Assembly: GCF_020215665.1 (NCBI RefSeq)
Contig: NZ_CP084061.1
Coordinates: 4,307,001 to 4,371,000 of the forward strand
Direction: 5' to 3'
DNA from: Blautia parvula
Lineage (GTDB): Bacteria > Bacillota > Clostridia > Lachnospirales > Lachnospiraceae
DNA: 64,000 nucleotides
The notes beneath the pieces were generated by a model. That model did not search any database. It was not told the origin of the DNA and was given only the letters and a program-made list of their open reading frames with translations. Made by a program: the position numbers and the translations under genes. Below, in pieces: positions 62,285 to 64,000 of this stretch. Numbering within the stretch: position 1 is the stretch's first letter; each line of letters starts with the position of its first letter.

Positions 62285-62310
62285 ATAGTATGTAAATGAT
62301 TTTGTGAAAC

Positions 62311-62345
62311 GCCGCACCGGGAACGGCAGTATACCCGGTGCGGCA
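62311..62345 (+). terminator. Terminator after gltD
   Basis: GCCGCACCGGG and CCCGGTGCGGC form a perfect 11-bp stem followed by ATTATATTT. It ends the pyrG-gltBD transcript. Confidence 0.85.
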
Positions 62346-62433
62346 TTATATTTCTGCAGACTGCTGATTTTCTCATTTTTTTATTGTATCAGTGGGCCTG
62401 CTGTGTTATGATAAATGCATCTGAAAGGATGTT

Positions 62434-63699
62434 TTACTTCTTGCCGTAGGTAAGTACGGTGTCATACATCGCTTCTATATTTTCGCGTTTCGCATTGTCA
62501 ATACTTCCATTTGTATCAAAAATATACCCGCCGCCTGGGGCACAGGTGTCTATGAGTGATTTGCAGGCGTCAATGACCTGTTGCCTGGTTCCGTGTTCCA
62601 GCAGATAAATGGACATGTTGCCGGAGATGCATGCTGTGCTGCCCAGAACCTTTTTCGCCTGTGCCATATCCACACTCTCAAAGTGATAAATAACCTTGCC
62701 GGCCGGAACGTCCGCAAGCTGTTCCAGGCGGCTGTTGTATTTTCCTTCTGTGTAGATAAAAGGCGTGACACCCATATCTATGAGGGCGAGCATGATTTTT
62801 TTCAGCGGATTCCAGTAAAGTTTTTCATATTGTTTGGGGCTCATGAATCCGTCCATGCCTTTGTGGAGCGGGAAGAAGACACGTTTTACAGGGAGAGAAG
62901 CAGTTTTAAAATACCCGTAGGAGGCTATCTGTATGTCTGCCAGCATATCACAGGCCTTTTCTATCATGTCCGGGCATTCAATCTGGTCCGTGAGCGCTCC
63001 CAGGGTTCCCCTGTAATAATCCCCGATAATATCAAAGGGAGCTTCCCCGACTCCTGTCATCATAGGAGGGATTCCCATGGCTGCAATCCGGGCTGAGAGG
63101 GCATTGCTGGCCGCAGCAGCTTTTGCATCCTCTTCCCCAATCTTCGCCAGAATGGAAAACGCCTCCTGTACATCCGGGGAATAGAAGGAAGCCAGGGGTG
63201 TGGTGCTCAGTACAATGGAAGGAACAAAGTGAATGCCGGAAAGGCCCTTCAGATTGGGAAACGCGCGCGGGATGTATTTGCGCAGGGTAAATCCCATAAA
63301 ATCATTGATAAACTCCGGATATTCATCCTGAGACATATATTCGTGTTCGATCACCTGATGGGTGGAAAAGTCAGGCACTCTTGTTCCGGGCCTTCCGGGC
63401 CAGTCAATCATGGTGGAACCGGCAAGTTCGTTGGACCTGCCGCTGGTGAATGCCAGGTGGATGTCTGCATCGGGCTGGAAATCCTGATAGAAGCGGAGGA
63501 TACACTGAGATGCTTTTTCGTAGTCATACATGCTGTCACGGAAGGTGCCGCCATAGAGGAAATAGGGAAGTGCGCTGTTGAAGGGGGCGAATGGAACCCT
63601 GTCACCTTCCTGCAGTGCAATGGCATCGTCTACCCTTTTGATACGTTCCCGGAACAAGTTCTGAGGGTTTTGTGATGATGAGGGTGTTTCATTAGTCAT
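62434..63699 (-). CDS. Uroporphyrinogen decarboxylase-superfamily protein
   Basis: A 421-residue protein; ATG 63699 (MTNETPSSSQ) follows AAAGGAG. It shares the UroD/MtaA-type barrel: GDRVPFAPFNSALPYFLYGG, a central GVGEAPFDIIGDYYRGT, FFPLHKGMDGFMSPKQYEKLYW and the C-terminal CAPGGGYIFDTNGSIDNAKRENIEAM. In anaerobic Firmicutes such proteins are usually corrinoid-linked methyltransferases rather than haem enzymes. I do not see the HxC zinc site of MtaA, so substrate and exact reaction are open. No corrinoid protein gene is adjacent. Confidence 0.75.
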   Translation of the reverse strand: MTNETPSSSQNPQNLFRERIKRVDDAIALQEGDRVPFAPFNSALPYFLYGGTFRDSMYDYEKASQCILRFYQDFQPDADIHLAFTSGRSNELAGSTMIDWPGRPGTRVPDFSTHQVIEHEYMSQDEYPEFINDFMGFTLRKYIPRAFPNLKGLSGIHFVPSIVLSTTPLASFYSPDVQEAFSILAKIGEEDAKAAAASNALSARIAAMGIPPMMTGVGEAPFDIIGDYYRGTLGALTDQIECPDMIEKACDMLADIQIASYGYFKTASLPVKRVFFPLHKGMDGFMSPKQYEKLYWNPLKKIMLALIDMGVTPFIYTEGKYNSRLEQLADVPAGKVIYHFESVDMAQAKKVLGSTACISGNMSIYLLEHGTRQQVIDACKSLIDTCAPGGGYIFDTNGSIDNAKRENIEAMYDTVLTYGKK

Positions 63700-63909
63700 A
63701 GAGACTCCTTTCCCACATTTTATCTGCTTTTTGTGGAAAACCATGTCCATTTGGCAGTAGAATGTGTATAAACAGGTTCCGTGCAAAGTTTATAACTTTA
63801 TTATAATAAATTGTATGGAAAAGTAAATGGAAACAGGCGTTTTTGCTTGCATTTTTATCGGCTGAATGATATGGTTTGCGGGCATGTACAGATAACAGGA
63901 GGATACAGT

Positions 63910-64000
63910 ATGGATAAATATCAGATACTGAAAAAATATTTTGGTTACGATACATTTCGGGAGGGGCAGGAGCCGTTGATCGACAGTATTTTGTCCGGAA
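63910..64000 (+). CDS. recQ: RecQ-type DNA helicase, first 30 codons
   Basis: ATG 63910 follows CAGGAGG. The visible part, starting MDKYQILKKYFGYDTFREGQ and ending LIDSILSG, is typical of the N-terminus of RecQ helicases with the Q motif. The gene runs off the window, so domain content and intactness are unknown. Confidence 0.8.
   Translation, partial: MDKYQILKKYFGYDTFREGQEPLIDSILSG

Overview
The window looks like the chromosome of a gut Firmicute of the Lachnospiraceae type (Blautia, Mediterraneibacter or a relative). This is inferred from the type III glutamine synthetase, the Amt-PII fusion, the CD1107/CD1108/CD1110/CD1115-type conjugation genes, the AGGAGG ribosome binding sites and the consensus sigma-A promoters. 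No species can be named from sequence alone. About 1-44.59 kb is the right-hand part of a large integrative and conjugative element (ICE), whose left end lies outside the window. About 44.6-64 kb is ordinary chromosome with nitrogen-assimilation and nucleotide genes.

Left ICE segment (1-10.9 kb) is a patchwork of insertions. It holds a headless relaxase whose tail overlaps a coiled-coil membrane protein in another frame; an IS91-type element (1341-3790) with a HUH transposase, a tyrosine recombinase and 13-bp terminal inverted repeats; and small hypothetical genes. A pilin-like cell-wall protein keeps only the last part of its sortase gene. A foreign segment (about 6176-8905) carries a Mef-like MFS drug-efflux gene behind a leader-peptide attenuator. 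It has cut off the sortase on one side and an Mga-type regulator on the other. A run of tiny membrane proteins follows, one paralogous to a gene on the far side of the insertion.

Conjugation core (11-28 kb, all minus strand), listed in transcription order from high to low coordinates: a small Cys-rich protein, PcfB, the VirD4-like coupling protein, a Maff2 pilin-like protein, a VirB6-like channel protein, PrgI (VirB3), the VirB4 ATPase, a dual-domain cell-wall hydrolase (CD1108), DUF4315, DUF4366 (CD1107), topoisomerase III, DUF5688, an ArdC-type antirestriction protein, a TTRAP-like protein, a YodL-domain protein and a short conserved protein. Together they form a Gram-positive type IV secretion system with accessory DNA-processing proteins. 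A 1741-residue CnaB-repeat adhesin (27.9-33.1 kb) and a sigma-factor-like regulator lie upstream.

Maintenance and control (34.6-44.3 kb): a YolD plus Y-family polymerase pair diverges from an HTH repressor plus ImmA-type protease across overlapping consensus promoters and AGGCAA operator repeats. A ribbon-helix-helix protein sits beside its own repeat array. A RepA-type initiator gene has iteron-like repeats inside its coding region. ParB-ParA-ParB lies next to a TTAGCT palindrome cluster that could be a centromere or origin. A complete tRNA-Arg(CCU) lies at the right edge of the ICE, and 220 bp further on the 5' half of a second, chromosomal-looking tRNA-Arg(CCU) ends at a CCTCCTAAG core. 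The simplest reading is that the ICE split the host tRNA and brought its own replacement.

Chromosome (44.9-64 kb): an LPXTG surface protein; amt-glnB fusion, purF and glnN on the minus strand, with terminator-like hairpins in the glnN and amt leaders; an Rpn-family nuclease; then pyrG, gltB and gltD on the plus strand, with pyrG and gltB overlapping. Five of these six metabolic genes consume, make or transport ammonium or glutamine, and purF uses glutamine as its nitrogen donor. The window ends with a UroD-superfamily protein and the first 30 codons of a RecQ-type helicase.
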